Part shown: one piece after another, positions 1 through 8,901 of the stretch
Layout: every line of letters begins with the position of its first letter
Numbering within the stretch: position 1 is the first letter of the stretch
Assembly (NCBI RefSeq): GCF_007097365.1
Contig: NZ_VJZR01000003.1
Location: 248,001-312,000 of the forward strand
Length of the DNA stretch: 64,000 nt
Reading direction: 5' to 3'
Origin: Flavobacterium franklandianum
GTDB lineage: Bacteria; Bacteroidota; Bacteroidia; Flavobacteriales; Flavobacteriaceae
Notes under the pieces: generated by a model
Seen by the model: the letters and a program-made list of their open reading frames with translations, nothing else
Databases searched by the model: none
Told to the model about the DNA's origin: nothing
Program-made: the position numbers and the translations under genes

Positions 1-329
1 AACGCATTTTCTAACGGACGTGCAATAACAGCTTTGTTTCCATTGACGATAATTGGTCTTTCTATAAGAATTGGACTCGAAATCATCGCTTGAATAATTT
101 CATCCTCAGACATTGTTTTATTTTTGAAATTTTCTATCCAAATTTTTTCTTTTTGACGTACCAATTCAATGGGTTTTATATTTAATTTTTCAATAATTGA
201 CTTTAACTCATTCAAAGTTGGAACGTTTTCTAAATATTTTATAACTTCAAATTCTTTACCAGAATCTTCAAGAAAAGCCAAGCATTCTCTAGATTTTCCG
301 CAACGGGAATTATGATAAATTTTAATCAT
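1..329 (-). CDS. arsC: Arsenate reductase family protein (ArsC-like), partial
   Basis: Glutaredoxin-linked arsenate reductase of the ArsC/YffB fold, which would reduce arsenate to arsenite in the cytoplasm. Translation of the minus strand from the ATG at 329 starts MIKIYHNSRCGKSRECLAFL. The Cys in NSRCGKSRE is the family's catalytic cysteine, and the later SSPILIERPI and ARPLENAF stretches match the ArsC C-terminal half (L-I-x-R-P). The C-terminus lies outside the window. It is divergent from the CPBP gene at 438. Some members of this fold (YffB/Spx type) are not arsenate reductases, so the substrate is inferred. Confidence 0.82.
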   Translation of the reverse strand, partial: MIKIYHNSRCGKSRECLAFLEDSGKEFEVIKYLENVPTLNELKSIIEKLNIKPIELVRQKEKIWIENFKNKTMSEDEIIQAMISSPILIERPIIVNGNKAVIARPLENA

Positions 330-437
330 TGTATTAACTGTTAATTTTTTTTGCAAAGTAAGGGATATAAACGCAAAATTAGGTTAATTTCGGGCTGTCA
401 ATAGTAGATTTAAGTTTTAATTAATTCAATTTTGTAA

Positions 438-1346
438 ATGTTTATAGAACAAGCATATAAAGGCAATAATACTTGGTGGCGCGTTTTAATTACCACGCTT
501 TGTACTGCGGGTATTTTTATCGGGAATTTTATTGCCTATTTTTCAATGTCAAAAGAGCAAATAGATGAAGTTTACAAATCGATGAGTGAAATTCCTAATA
601 ATTTATCGCTCATTATTAATTTATCGCCCTTTGTTTTTCTGTTGGGATTGCTGTTTTTGATGGTTCGTAATTTGCATCATAGAAGCATTCTTTCGCTAAC
701 AACTTCGAGGATTAAAATAGATTACAAGAGAATTTTATTTTCCTTTTCATTAGTTGTTATATTGACAATTGGTGTATTTATAGTTACTTATTTTAACGAT
801 AATTCGAACATTATTTGGAATTTTAACCCATCCAAATTTGCTGTTTTGTTTTTTATAAGTTTGTTATTTTTTCCATGTCAAATAGGACTTGAAGAATATT
901 TATTCAGAGGTTATTTGATGCAGCAAATGGGTATTATAGTAAAAAACAGGTGGTTTCCTTTGATTTTTACTTCGGTTGTTTTTGGATTGTTTCATAGTGC
1001 TAATCCTGAAGTGGCTAGAATGGGTTATGGCGTTATGGTATTTTATATTGGAACTGGATTATTACTCGGAATTATGACATTGATGGATGAAAGTTTAGAG
1101 CTAGCCTTAGGTTTTCATCTAGGAAATAATATGATGGCTGCTTTATTAATTACTTCCGATTATTCGGCAATTCATACCGATGCAGTTTTTAAATATTCAG
1201 GTGTCGAAAATCCTGCTGCAGTATTAAATGAAATGATAATTTCGATTGCAATTGTGTATCCGATAATCTTATATATATTTGCAAAAAGATACAATTGGAA
1301 GGATTGGTCATCAAAACTTACTGGTAAAGTTCTACCTCCAAATTAA
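438..1346 (+). CDS. CPBP family intramembrane metalloprotease
   Basis: 302-aa multi-pass membrane protein of the CPBP (Abi/CAAX prenyl protease-like) family. All three family motifs are visible: EEYLFRG (EExxxR, about residue 154), FGLFHSANP (FxxxH) and HLGNN (HxxxN/D), the expected catalytic or metal-binding residues of a glutamic/metallo intramembrane protease. About eight hydrophobic segments surround them. Only 6 nt separate its stop from the menE-like gene, so the two are probably co-transcribed. The substrate cannot be inferred from sequence. The same neighbour pair is common in flavobacteria, where the protease has no established role in menaquinone synthesis. Confidence 0.85.
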   Translation: MFIEQAYKGNNTWWRVLITTLCTAGIFIGNFIAYFSMSKEQIDEVYKSMSEIPNNLSLIINLSPFVFLLGLLFLMVRNLHHRSILSLTTSRIKIDYKRILFSFSLVVILTIGVFIVTYFNDNSNIIWNFNPSKFAVLFFISLLFFPCQIGLEEYLFRGYLMQQMGIIVKNRWFPLIFTSVVFGLFHSANPEVARMGYGVMVFYIGTGLLLGIMTLMDESLELALGFHLGNNMMAALLITSDYSAIHTDAVFKYSGVENPAAVLNEMIISIAIVYPIILYIFAKRYNWKDWSSKLTGKVLPPN

Positions 1347-1352
1347 TAAATC

Positions 1353-2420
1353 ATGAAACACAACACAATGCATCAAATAACGTATAAAAACATTCACAAC
1401 CGTTTTAAATTGAATGGGATTCACATTTCTAGAGAAGAAATGTTTTATGTGGCCTATTGTTTTATAAAAGAGGGAAAACCATTCGAACAACATATTGGTA
1501 CTTTCTTATTAGATTGGTTTGACGAGAAATCCTATATCGAATTGAGTACTTCGGGAACTACAGGAGTTCCAAAAGTAATCCGAATTGAAAAACAAGCAAT
1601 GCTTGATTCAGCTTTGGCAACTGGTGATTTCTTTGGTTTAGAGCCTGGTAACACTATGTTACATTGTTTACCAACCAATTATGTTGCTGGAAAAATGATG
1701 TGGGTTCGTTCTTTTATTTTGGGATTGGATATGAAATTTGTTGAGCCAACATCAAATCCGTTAGACAAAATTGACGAAAGTTTTGATTTTTGTGCTATGG
1801 TACCTTTGCAGGCAAAAAACTCTTTGACCCAACTCAAACAAAAAAAGATAAAGAAATTAATCATTGGCGGAGTAAGAATTCATAGAGCATTAGAAGAAGA
1901 ATTGGTGAAATTGCCAATCGAAATTTATGAAACTTATGGTATGACTGAGACCATAACACATATAGCAGCAAAAAAAATTGGGGCAGTAGCCTTTACAACT
2001 TTGCCTAATGTAACTGTTTCTATCGATGACAGACAATGTTTAGTGATTAATGCAAAAAAAATAAGTAAGAACGACATCGTTACGAATGATATTGTAAAAT
2101 TAATCTCCGATACACAATTTATCTGGGAGGGCAGGCTCGACAATATTATTAATAGCGGAGGAATAAAATTATTGCCAGAAAAAATCGAAGATAAACTTTC
2201 AAAACTTATTCCGAGACGTTATTTCGTTTTTGGAAAAGATGATGAAACTTTAGGTGAAAAAGCAGTGCTTTATGTTGAAGGAGAATCATTTGTTATTGAG
2301 GACTCCGTTTTTAATGTTTTAAATAAATATGAAATACCGAAGGAAATTATCTTTATTCCCAAGTTTCATGAGACTGCAACTGGTAAAATTATGAGAAACG
2401 AAAGTGTTTTGTCTTTGTAG
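1353..2420 (+). CDS. menE: AMP-binding ligase, o-succinylbenzoate-CoA ligase type
   Basis: 355-aa short adenylate-forming enzyme, likely MenE, which activates o-succinylbenzoate to its CoA thioester in menaquinone synthesis. The P-loop-like motif STSGTTGVPK lies at residues 65-74 and the A5 motif YETYGMTE near 193. A C-terminal lysine sits in the ATGKIMRNE segment, the position of the catalytic A10 lysine. At 355 residues it is shorter than typical acyl-CoA synthetases (500 or more) because the N-terminal subdomain is reduced, as in Bacteroidota MenE. The first ATG follows the CPBP stop by 6 nt; a second ATG six codons in is an equally possible start. Confidence 0.8.
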   Translation: MKHNTMHQITYKNIHNRFKLNGIHISREEMFYVAYCFIKEGKPFEQHIGTFLLDWFDEKSYIELSTSGTTGVPKVIRIEKQAMLDSALATGDFFGLEPGNTMLHCLPTNYVAGKMMWVRSFILGLDMKFVEPTSNPLDKIDESFDFCAMVPLQAKNSLTQLKQKKIKKLIIGGVRIHRALEEELVKLPIEIYETYGMTETITHIAAKKIGAVAFTTLPNVTVSIDDRQCLVINAKKISKNDIVTNDIVKLISDTQFIWEGRLDNIINSGGIKLLPEKIEDKLSKLIPRRYFVFGKDDETLGEKAVLYVEGESFVIEDSVFNVLNKYEIPKEIIFIPKFHETATGKIMRNESVLSL

Positions 2421-2440
2421 GTAAATTTTACTGATAAAAA

Positions 2441-2470
2441 AAAAGAGGATTTTTGAAATCCTCTTTTTTT
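2441..2470. terminator. Bidirectional intrinsic terminator
   Basis: Perfect 12-bp stem AAAAGAGGATTT with a 3-nt loop, flanked by an A-run on one side and a T-run on the other. It lies between the convergent menE-like gene and the carboxylase gene and should stop both transcripts. Confidence 0.85.
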
Positions 2471-2506
2471 TATGTGAAATTTTATTTTAAACTATCCTCA
2501 TTTTCA

Positions 2507-4135
2507 TTAAACTTGAATTACGCCCAAATTAAATTTCTTTTCGATAGGTGAATGGTTGGCAGCTTCAATTCCCATCGAAATCCAAGTTCTGGTATCTAAA
2601 GGGTCGATGATGGCATCTGTCCAAAGTCGAGATGCAGCATAATAAGGAGAAGTTTGCGCATCGTAACGCGCTTTTATTTTGTTGAATAACTCCTTTTCTT
2701 TTTCTTCATCTACGATTTCTCCTTTTGCTTTTAGAGAAGAAGCTTCAATTTGTGCCAATACTTTGGCAGCCTGAGTTCCACCCATCACAGCGAGTTCGGC
2801 GCTTGGCCAAGCCACAATTAATCTTGGGTCATATGCTTTTCCGCACATAGCATAATTTCCGGCTCCATAAGAATTTCCTATGATTATGGTAAATTTAGGT
2901 ACAACCGAATTTGAAACGGCATTCACCATTTTGGCACCGTCTTTTATAATTCCACCTTGTTCCGATTTGGAACCGACCATAAATCCTGTAACGTCTTGCA
3001 GGAAAACTAATGGAATTTTTTTCTGATTGCAATTGGCAATAAATCGGGTGGCTTTATCCGCAGAATCCGAATAGATAACACCTCCAAACTGCATTTCGCC
3101 AGTCTTAGTTTTGACTACTTTGCGTTGATTGGCCACTATTCCCACAGCCCAACCGTCAATTCTGGCATAACCTGTAATTATGGTTTGTCCGTAGCCATCT
3201 TTATAGGCTTCAAACTCAGATTCATCTACCAATCGGCTGATGATTTCCATCATATCATATTGCTCATTTCGAGCTTTTGGCAAAATGCCGTATATTTCTT
3301 CTTCGTTTAAAGCGGGATTTACGGCTTTTATTCGGTTGTAACCTGCTTTGTCATAATCGCCAATTTTGTCAACAATATTTTTTATTTTGTCCAAAGCGTC
3401 TTTGTCATCCTTGGCTTTATAATCAGTTACTCCCGAAATTTCGCAATGTGTGGTTGCTCCGCCTAGGGTTTCGTTGTCAATGTTTTCGCCAATGGCAGCT
3501 TTGACTAAATAACTTCCTGCCAAGAAAATACTTCCTGTTTTGTCCACTATTAATGCTTCATCACTCATAATTGGTAAATAAGCACCACCAGCCACACAGC
3601 TTCCCATAACGGCCGAAATTTGGGTAATTCCCATACTGCTCATCAAAGCATTATTTCTAAAAATGCGTCCAAAGTGTTCTTTGTCTGGGAAAATTTCGTC
3701 TTGAAGGGGCAAGAATACTCCAGCCGAATCGACTAAATAAATGATGGGAAGTTTATTTTCCATCGCAATTTCTTGTGCTCTTAGGTTTTTCTTGGCGGTA
3801 ATTGGGAACCAAGCTCCTGCTTTTACAGTGGCATCATTGGCAACGACAATACATTGTTTTCCTTTAATGTAACCTATTTTTACAATCACGCCCCCAGAAG
3901 GACAGCCCCCAAATTCCGTGTACATTCCTTCACCAACAAAGGCACCAATTTCAATTGATTTAGCTTTGGTGTCCAACAAATAATCGATGCGTTCCCGCGC
4001 TGTCATTTTGCCTTCAGAATGTAGTTTTTGAATGCGTTTTTCTCCGCCACCAAGTTTTACTTTGGCAAATTTATGATGCAAGTTAGAAAGGAGGAGTTTA
4101 TTGTGGTCTTCGTTTTTATTGAAGTTCATGTCCAT
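2507..4135 (-). CDS. Acyl-CoA carboxylase carboxyltransferase (beta) subunit
   Basis: 542-aa biotin-dependent carboxyltransferase subunit with two crotonase-fold halves. It transfers CO2 from carboxybiotin to an acyl-CoA. GSCVAGGAYLP and GNSYGAGNYAMCG are the oxyanion-hole segments of the two halves. The stretch LQDEIFPDKEHFGRIF and the LGGATTHCEISGVTD segment resemble the methylcrotonyl-CoA carboxylase beta subunit (leucine catabolism) more than propionyl-CoA carboxylase, so MCC-like is my best guess. No biotin carboxylase subunit is adjacent. The gene stands alone between a terminator and a 21-bp palindromic repeat. An ATG two codons downstream is an alternative start. Confidence 0.85.
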   Translation of the reverse strand: MDMNFNKNEDHNKLLLSNLHHKFAKVKLGGGEKRIQKLHSEGKMTARERIDYLLDTKAKSIEIGAFVGEGMYTEFGGCPSGGVIVKIGYIKGKQCIVVANDATVKAGAWFPITAKKNLRAQEIAMENKLPIIYLVDSAGVFLPLQDEIFPDKEHFGRIFRNNALMSSMGITQISAVMGSCVAGGAYLPIMSDEALIVDKTGSIFLAGSYLVKAAIGENIDNETLGGATTHCEISGVTDYKAKDDKDALDKIKNIVDKIGDYDKAGYNRIKAVNPALNEEEIYGILPKARNEQYDMMEIISRLVDESEFEAYKDGYGQTIITGYARIDGWAVGIVANQRKVVKTKTGEMQFGGVIYSDSADKATRFIANCNQKKIPLVFLQDVTGFMVGSKSEQGGIIKDGAKMVNAVSNSVVPKFTIIIGNSYGAGNYAMCGKAYDPRLIVAWPSAELAVMGGTQAAKVLAQIEASSLKAKGEIVDEEKEKELFNKIKARYDAQTSPYYAASRLWTDAIIDPLDTRTWISMGIEAANHSPIEKKFNLGVIQV

Positions 4136-4263
4136 AATGAAATTGTATTAATCTATAATAGCGAAGGCTAAATTACGAAATCAATTGAAACAAATTTTAG
4201 AATAATTGAAATATTGAAAGTATAATTAGCTTATGTAGCTTAATCTTTTATACTTCAAAAAAT

Positions 4264-4324
4264 AATCGACCGCAGATTCGCAGATTAAAAAATAATTTTA
4301 AATTCTGCGAATCTGCGGTCGATT
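4264..4324. repeat. Long inverted repeat, possible lpxD terminator
   Basis: Two 21-bp arms identical in inverted orientation (AATCGACCGCAGATTCGCAG plus one base at 4264-4284; complement at 4304-4324) around a 19-nt AT-rich loop. On the minus strand a T-rich stretch follows, so it can end the lpxD transcript. The wording (CCGCAGATTCGCAGA) looks like a dispersed flavobacterial intergenic repeat. Confidence 0.8.
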
Positions 4325-4338
4325 TAATATAATTGATT

Positions 4339-5337
4339 TTATTTCTTGGATTCGTTTACCAATCTTTTCAAAATAGCCCATTGTCTTAATGCATCACGAG
4401 CTTCGATTGCGGGATAACCCAAAAGAGTTGCTTTTGCAGGGACGTCTTTAGTCACTCCCGAACCGCCACCTATAACCGCACCATCACCTATAGTCACGTG
4501 ATCAGTAATCGAAGCACTTCCTCCAATCATAACTCCATTTCCAAGAGTTACTGATCCAGCTAAACCACTTTGTCCTGCCATAATACAGAATTTCCCAAGC
4601 ACGCTGTTGTGTCCGATTTGGATTAAATTATCGATTTTGCAACCATCACCTAAAATAGTAGAACTGAATTTGCCTCTATCAACACAAGTATTAGCACCAA
4701 TTTCTACACCGTTTCCTAAAATCACATTTCCTATTTGAGGAATTTTCACTAAACCTCTTTCGGGACAAGGACGAAATCCAAAACCATCAGCCCCAATTGT
4801 TGCGTTGGGATGAATGATACAATTATTGCCCATATGACAACGTTCACGAACGACTGCGCCTGACCAAATTATAGAATTGTTTCCAATGGTACATTCGTCA
4901 AGAATGGTAACATTGGGATATATAGTAACGTTTTCTCCAAGTCGAACATTTGGACCAATGTAACTTCCAGCACCAATTCGAGAACCTTTTCCAATAATAG
5001 CGGTTTTGTCAATATTTGCTGTTGGATGAATTTCTGCGCTAAAGAGTGGAGTAGGAGGAGCAAAAAGCTCTAGGACTTGGGACATTGCTAAATCAGCGTT
5101 TTTTACTTTGATAAAAGCCTTATTATCTCCTGGTTCAATCGAAATATCTTCGTTAACAATTGCTGCACAAGCATTAGATGTATTCCAAAATTTTTCGTAT
5201 TTTTTGTTTCCAATAAAAGAAATTTCAGAAGTATTTGCCAATTCTAATTGTTCTGGAGCGGTAATATTAATGGTTGTATTGCCAACAATGACACCTTTTA
5301 GAACTTCGTTTATTTCTTGGATAGAGAAGGATATCAT
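4339..5337 (-). CDS. lpxD: UDP-3-O-acylglucosamine N-acyltransferase
   Basis: LpxD adds the N-linked 3-hydroxyacyl chain from acyl-ACP to UDP-3-O-acyl-glucosamine in lipid A synthesis. After an N-terminal uridine-binding domain (about 100 aa) comes a run of hexapeptide repeats forming a left-handed beta helix. The catalytic-histidine region is IQIGHNSVLG. The reading frame is open 15 codons further upstream, but MISFSIQEINEVL at 5337 matches the usual LpxD start, giving 332 aa, the normal family length. It lies downstream of prfB on the same strand; a palindromic repeat between them suggests separate transcripts. Confidence 0.9.
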   Translation of the reverse strand: MISFSIQEINEVLKGVIVGNTTINITAPEQLELANTSEISFIGNKKYEKFWNTSNACAAIVNEDISIEPGDNKAFIKVKNADLAMSQVLELFAPPTPLFSAEIHPTANIDKTAIIGKGSRIGAGSYIGPNVRLGENVTIYPNVTILDECTIGNNSIIWSGAVVRERCHMGNNCIIHPNATIGADGFGFRPCPERGLVKIPQIGNVILGNGVEIGANTCVDRGKFSSTILGDGCKIDNLIQIGHNSVLGKFCIMAGQSGLAGSVTLGNGVMIGGSASITDHVTIGDGAVIGGGSGVTKDVPAKATLLGYPAIEARDALRQWAILKRLVNESKK

Positions 5338-5554
5338 TGTGATCTTTGATTTAGAATGGGATATATTCATCAAATAAAGCACTTTTGAGTTAAAATTCCT
5401 AATCTTAATTTTTTAGCAAGATTAAATGTGTAAATAGAATAAAACGATGAGCATTAAAATACATTTCAAAAGCTCATTAGACAAGTATAAGTACTCTAAA
5501 ATATAAGGTTTTTGTATTATGAAATTAAATATAAATAGATTCTAATTTACAACA

Positions 5555-5587
5555 AAACCTGACAGGTTTCAATAACCTGTCAGGTTT
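5555..5587. repeat. Palindromic repeat (AAACCTGACAGGTT family)
   Basis: Perfect 14-bp arms AAACCTGACAGGTT / AACCTGTCAGGTTT with a 5-nt loop, between prfB and lpxD. This motif resembles a dispersed flavobacterial palindromic repeat; that identification is from memory, the palindrome itself is seen. Confidence 0.8.
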
Positions 5588-5603
5588 AATATTATTATAA
5601 ATT

Positions 5604-5631
5604 CTGAGCACTGAACACTGATCACTGACAA
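5604..5631. repeat. Heptamer array abutting the prfB stop codon
   Basis: Four consecutive 7-bp units with consensus CTGANCA, running directly into the complement of the prfB stop codon at 5632. It is one of several 7-bp-period arrays in the window with unrelated unit sequences. Confidence 0.75.
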
Positions 5632-6730
5632 CTATTCTTCCTCCTTTTGTCCCATCATCATCAGGAACGCTTTCAGGAAATCGTCTATTTCGCCATTCAT
5701 CACGCCATCAACATTGCTGGTTTCGTAACTAGTGCGAACGTCTTTGACTAATTTATAAGGTTGCATCACATAATTTCGGATTTGCGAACCCCATTCGATT
5801 TTCATCTTTCCAGCTTCAATATCAGAGCGTTGTTCTTGTTGTTTTTTGAGTTCAATTTCATACAATTGCGATTTCAACATTTGCATCGCTCGGTTTCTGT
5901 TGTCGTGTTGCGAACGCGTTTCTGAGCATTGAATTTGTATTCCCGAAGGTTTGTGAACCAGTTGAACTTTAGTTTCTACTTTATTCACATTTTGTCCACC
6001 AGCGCCACTCGAACGAGCCGTTGTGATGACAATATCTGCTGGATTTATTTCAATTTCTATCGTATCATCGACTAACGGATACACATAAACCGAAGCAAAA
6101 GACGTGTGTCGTTTGGCATTACTGTCAAAAGGAGAAATTCGAACCAATCGATGCACTCCGTTTTCACCTTTGAGGTAGCCAAAAGCATAATCACCTTCAA
6201 TTTCCAATGTTACCGTTTTTATGCCCGCTGCATCGCCTTCTTGGTAATTCAGTTCCCGTAATTTGTATCCCGATTTTTCGGCCCACATCATATACATTCG
6301 CATCAGCATCGAAGCCCAGTCACAACTTTCCGTTCCGCCTGCTCCAGCCGTAATTTGAATAACAGCACTTAAACTGTCGCCTTCATCCGACAACATATTT
6401 TTGAACTCGATGGCTTCAATATGGTTTTGGGTGCCATTGTATTGCTCGTCCAACTCTTCTGCAGTGAACTCTCCTTCTTTGTAGAATTCGTATGCGAGTT
6501 GCAACTCATCAGCCATTTCGACGGCTTTATTGTAATCTTCAATCCATTTTTTCTTGGAACGGAGATTTTTCACATAGATTTCGGCTTCCTTGGCGTTGTT
6601 CCAGAAATCTGGAGCCAGGGTTTTTTCTTCTTCGTTAGTAATTTCGATAAGTTTGGCATCAACGTCAAAGATACCTCCTCAACGCACCAAGGCGCTCTAC
6701 AATACCTTTTATTTGTTCGGTAGTTGTCAT
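5632..6730 (-). CDS. prfB: Peptide chain release factor 2, with programmed +1 frameshift
   Basis: RF2 ends translation at UGA and UAA codons. The gene is in two frames. Twenty-one codons run from the ATG at 6730 to CTT at 6668. One T (6667) is skipped, and 344 codons follow from GAC at 6666. The product is 365 aa, exactly the usual RF2 length. The second frame carries the GGQ catalytic motif ([11 protein letters not shown]) and the RF2-specific SPF tripeptide in [12 protein letters not shown]. Without the shift, the short frame ends at an in-frame TGA at codon 22, the codon RF2 itself recognises. An annotation starting inside the second frame at 6573 would lose about 52 residues. A good promoter lies at 6753-6782. 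Confidence 0.95.
6664..6679 (-). promoter_or_regulatory. prfB programmed +1 frameshift site
   Basis: On the minus strand: internal Shine-Dalgarno AGGAGG (6674-6679), 3-nt spacer TAT, slippery CTT (6668-6670), then TGAC. Arrangement and spacing are the same as in the E. coli prfB site. RF2 shortage favours the shift, giving autoregulation. Confidence 0.95.
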
Positions 6731-6752
6731 AAATTATAGTAATTTTGTGCCA

Positions 6753-6782
6753 CAAAAATAGAAAAAATATTGGTAGGGACAA
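6753..6782 (-). promoter_or_regulatory. Bacteroidota-type promoter of prfB
   Basis: Minus-strand -33 TTG (6780-6782), 19-nt spacer, -7 TATTTTTG (6753-6760), followed by the ATG at 6730. The -33 element lies inside the palindromic repeat at 6777-6796. Confidence 0.65.
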
Positions 6783-6796
6783 TTCGCGAATTGTCC
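6777..6796. repeat. 20-bp perfect palindrome GGACAATTCGCGAATTGTCC
   Basis: Perfect 20-bp palindrome preceded by GGTAG, in the divergent prfB/ltaE promoter region. It shares the GGTAGRGAC left flank with the palindrome at 41315-41334, so the two look like members of one dispersed family. Confidence 0.8.
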
Positions 6797-6819
6797 TTTA
6801 TCTAAAATATAAAAGTAAT

Positions 6820-7839
6820 ATGGAAATTAATTTAGTAAGCGATACCGTAACCAAACCAACTCAAGAAATGTTGCGAGCCATGTTTAAAGCCGAAGTAGGT
6901 GACGATGTCTACAAGCAAGACCCAACCGTTATCGAGCTAGAAGCCAGAGTTGCCAAAATGTTCGGGATGGAAGCGGCACTATTTTTCCCATCTGGAACGA
7001 TGGCGAATCAAACGGCAATCAAATTACACACACAACCCGGCGAACAATTAATCGCTGATAAATATGCACACGTTTATAATTATGAAGGCGGTGGAGCTTC
7101 CTTTAATAGTGGTGTTTCCTGTTGCTTATTGAACGGAAATCGCGGAATGATTTCAGCTGAACAAGTGGCTGGAGCAATCAATGATCCAGAATTTTATCAC
7201 AGTCCGCTAACGAGTTTGGTTTGCGTCGAAAATACGACTAATAAAGGAGGCGGTGCTTGTTATGATTTTGAAGAATTCAAGAAAATACGAAAGGTTTGTG
7301 ATGACAATAATTTGAAATTTCATTTGGATGGCGCTAGAATTTGGAATGCTTTGGTGGCCACCAAAGACAATCCTGTAGCCTACGGAAAAGTCTTTCACAC
7401 TATTTCGGTTTGCTTGTCCAAAGGATTGGGAGCGCCAATAGGCTCGCTTTTATTGTCTGATAAAGCTACGATTCACAGAGCTTTGAGAGTTAGAAAAATT
7501 CTTGGTGGTGGTATGCGACAAGTGGGTTATTTAGCGGCAGCAGGAATTTATGCATTGGATAATAACATCGAACGATTGGCAGACGATCACCGTCGCGCCA
7601 AGGAAATTGGAGCTGTTTTGGAAAAACTGAATTGGGTCGAAAAAGTGGAACCAGTTGAAACTAACATCTTAATTTTCTCGGTTCAACCAAATATAAATGA
7701 GGCTGTTTTAATGGAAAAATTAAAACAAAAAAACATATCGATAAGTTCAATGGGACACGGAAAATTACGTATTGTTACCCATTTAGATTATCGTGAAGTG
7801 ATGCATACGTATGTGTTGGAAACGTTGGAGAAGTTATAA
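6820..7839 (+). CDS. ltaE: Low-specificity L-threonine aldolase
   Basis: 339-aa PLP enzyme of fold type I that cleaves L-threonine or allo-threonine to glycine and acetaldehyde in the cytoplasm. The protein opens with MEINLVSDTVTKPT, the classic start of the family (D-T-x-T-x-P). The PLP lysine is in SVCLSKGLGAPIGS and the cofactor aspartate in FHLDGARIWNA. The open frame extends 25 codons upstream through the palindromic repeat, but homology begins at the ATG at 6820. It is divergent from prfB. It may supply glycine, linking to gcvT further along. Confidence 0.9.
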   Translation: MEINLVSDTVTKPTQEMLRAMFKAEVGDDVYKQDPTVIELEARVAKMFGMEAALFFPSGTMANQTAIKLHTQPGEQLIADKYAHVYNYEGGGASFNSGVSCCLLNGNRGMISAEQVAGAINDPEFYHSPLTSLVCVENTTNKGGGACYDFEEFKKIRKVCDDNNLKFHLDGARIWNALVATKDNPVAYGKVFHTISVCLSKGLGAPIGSLLLSDKATIHRALRVRKILGGGMRQVGYLAAAGIYALDNNIERLADDHRRAKEIGAVLEKLNWVEKVEPVETNILIFSVQPNINEAVLMEKLKQKNISISSMGHGKLRIVTHLDYREVMHTYVLETLEKL

Positions 7840-7850
7840 TACGTTAGGGG

Positions 7851-7998
7851 TTAAGAGTTAGGGGTTATGAGTCTGGACAACACTTAATGCATAGCCCTTA
7901 ACGCATAACTTAAAACTTCCCTAACTACCGGCAGGCAGGCAACTTCCACCTTCTAACTTCTAACTTCCAACTTCCAACTTCTAACTTCCAACTTCTAA
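7851..7998. repeat. Heptamer arrays, two unit types, partly inverted
   Basis: From 7851 there are about four 7-bp units of GTTANGN type. Around 7893-7925 related units appear in inverse orientation (CTTAAC, CATAAC, CCTAAC). From 7941 at least eight units of AACTTCY run without a break into the stop codon of the DUF1003 gene at 7999. A short CCGGCAGGCAGGC block separates the parts. The outer arms can pair into a hairpin. No coding potential is apparent. Confidence 0.8.
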
Positions 7999-8418
7999 CT
8001 ATTTTTTCATTTCTTCCAGCATTGCAATGATTTTGTCTAATTTTTCTACATCCAATTTATTAAGGATTATAGTTAAAGCTTCAATTTCTTTTTTTGCATC
8101 AATGTTGGTTTGATAATCCGCTTGTGCTTGCAATCTATCTCTTTCGCTTTGTCGGTTTTGGGACATCATAATTATTGGCGCAGCATAAGCAGCTTGGGTC
8201 GAAAAAAGAAGATTGAGCAAGATGAAAGGGTACACATCCCAATGATAGAAAAAGCCAACAATATTTAAGACCATCCAAAGAATTACCAAAACTGTTTGTA
8301 GGATGATAAATTTCCAAGAACCCATTCCTTTTGCCACTGAATCAGACAAACGGCTGCCAAAACCTAATGTTTCAAAGTGTTTTTCGTGCCAGTTTTTGTT
8401 ATTTATCATTTGACTCAA
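7999..8418 (-). CDS. DUF1003 domain-containing membrane protein
   Basis: 139-aa protein matching the DUF1003 family: a short polar N-terminus with FGSRLSDSVAKGMGSWKF, two transmembrane helices (about residues 33-55 and 62-82) joined by a short loop with WDVYPFILLN, then a hydrophilic helical tail (SQNRQSERDRLQAQADYQ) ending in a predicted coiled coil. The family has no known biochemical function. It sits 21 nt downstream of the YbaB-like gene on the same strand, so the two are probably one transcript. The stop codon merges with a heptamer array. Confidence 0.85.
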   Translation of the reverse strand: MSQMINNKNWHEKHFETLGFGSRLSDSVAKGMGSWKFIILQTVLVILWMVLNIVGFFYHWDVYPFILLNLLFSTQAAYAAPIIMMSQNRQSERDRLQAQADYQTNIDAKKEIEALTIILNKLDVEKLDKIIAMLEEMKK

Positions 8419-8439
8419 TTTGGGAGTTAGTTTATTTTT

Positions 8440-8760
8440 TTATTTGAACATTTCATCCATTCCAGGAATCATTGGCATATCTACTTTGGCGACAGCATCT
8501 AATTCGGCTTGGTTTACTTTTGCCGCTTTTTCGATGGCTTTGTTCAAGGTAACAATCAAATAATCTTCTAATTGTTCTTTGTCTTCTAATAAAGAATCAG
8601 CTATAGAGATGGATTTTAATTTTCCGTTTGCTGTGAAAGTCACTTTTAATGCGCCGTCAGTGCTTTGCTCGTCTATTAAAACCGAATCCAATCGCAATTT
8701 TGTTTCTTCTATTTTTCTTTGAGTTTCTTTCAATTTACCCATCATTCCCATTAAATCCAT
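8440..8760 (-). CDS. YbaB/EbfC family nucleoid-associated protein
   Basis: 106-aa small DNA-binding protein of the YbaB/EbfC family, which forms dimers that bridge [24 protein letters not shown] is followed by a beta region [18 protein letters not shown] and a C-terminal [17 protein letters not shown], all typical. The reading frame extends 28 codons upstream, but the ATG at 8760 gives the family start and follows a promoter-like TAATTTTG. The usual neighbours dnaX and recR are absent. It precedes the DUF1003 gene. Confidence 0.88.
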   Translation of the reverse strand: MDLMGMMGKLKETQRKIEETKLRLDSVLIDEQSTDGALKVTFTANGKLKSISIADSLLEDKEQLEDYLIVTLNKAIEKAAKVNQAELDAVAKVDMPMIPGMDEMFK

Positions 8761-8786
8761 TGTAATAATTTTTAAAATATGTGCTG

Positions 8787-8794
8787 CAAAATTA
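8787..8794 (-). promoter_or_regulatory. Putative -7 element of the ybaB-like gene
   Basis: TAATTTTG on the minus strand, an exact match to TAnnTTTG, 26 bp before the ATG. No convincing -33 TTTG at the right distance. Confidence 0.45.
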
Positions 8795-8862
8795 GTATAT
8801 TGCAAACTTATATTTAATAAATATTTCATAAAATATAGATTCATTCTAAACTCTCTTTGTGC

Positions 8863-8870
8863 TATTTTTG
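8863..8870 (+). promoter_or_regulatory. Putative -7 element of the S9 peptidase gene
   Basis: TATTTTTG, exact TAnnTTTG match, 31 bp before the ATG at 8902. The -33 element is weak. Confidence 0.5.
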
Positions 8871-8901
8871 TAAATAGTCTTCAAAACCGAAAGCTTAAAA
8901 T

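Noticed and set aside
5632..6573. prfB as a 313-aa protein starting inside the second frame
   Set aside because: The N-terminal 52 residues and the frameshift site are present upstream; the full product has the standard 365-aa length.
7851..7998. Heptamer arrays considered as a CRISPR array
   Set aside because: Units are 7 bp without spacers, and there are no cas genes.
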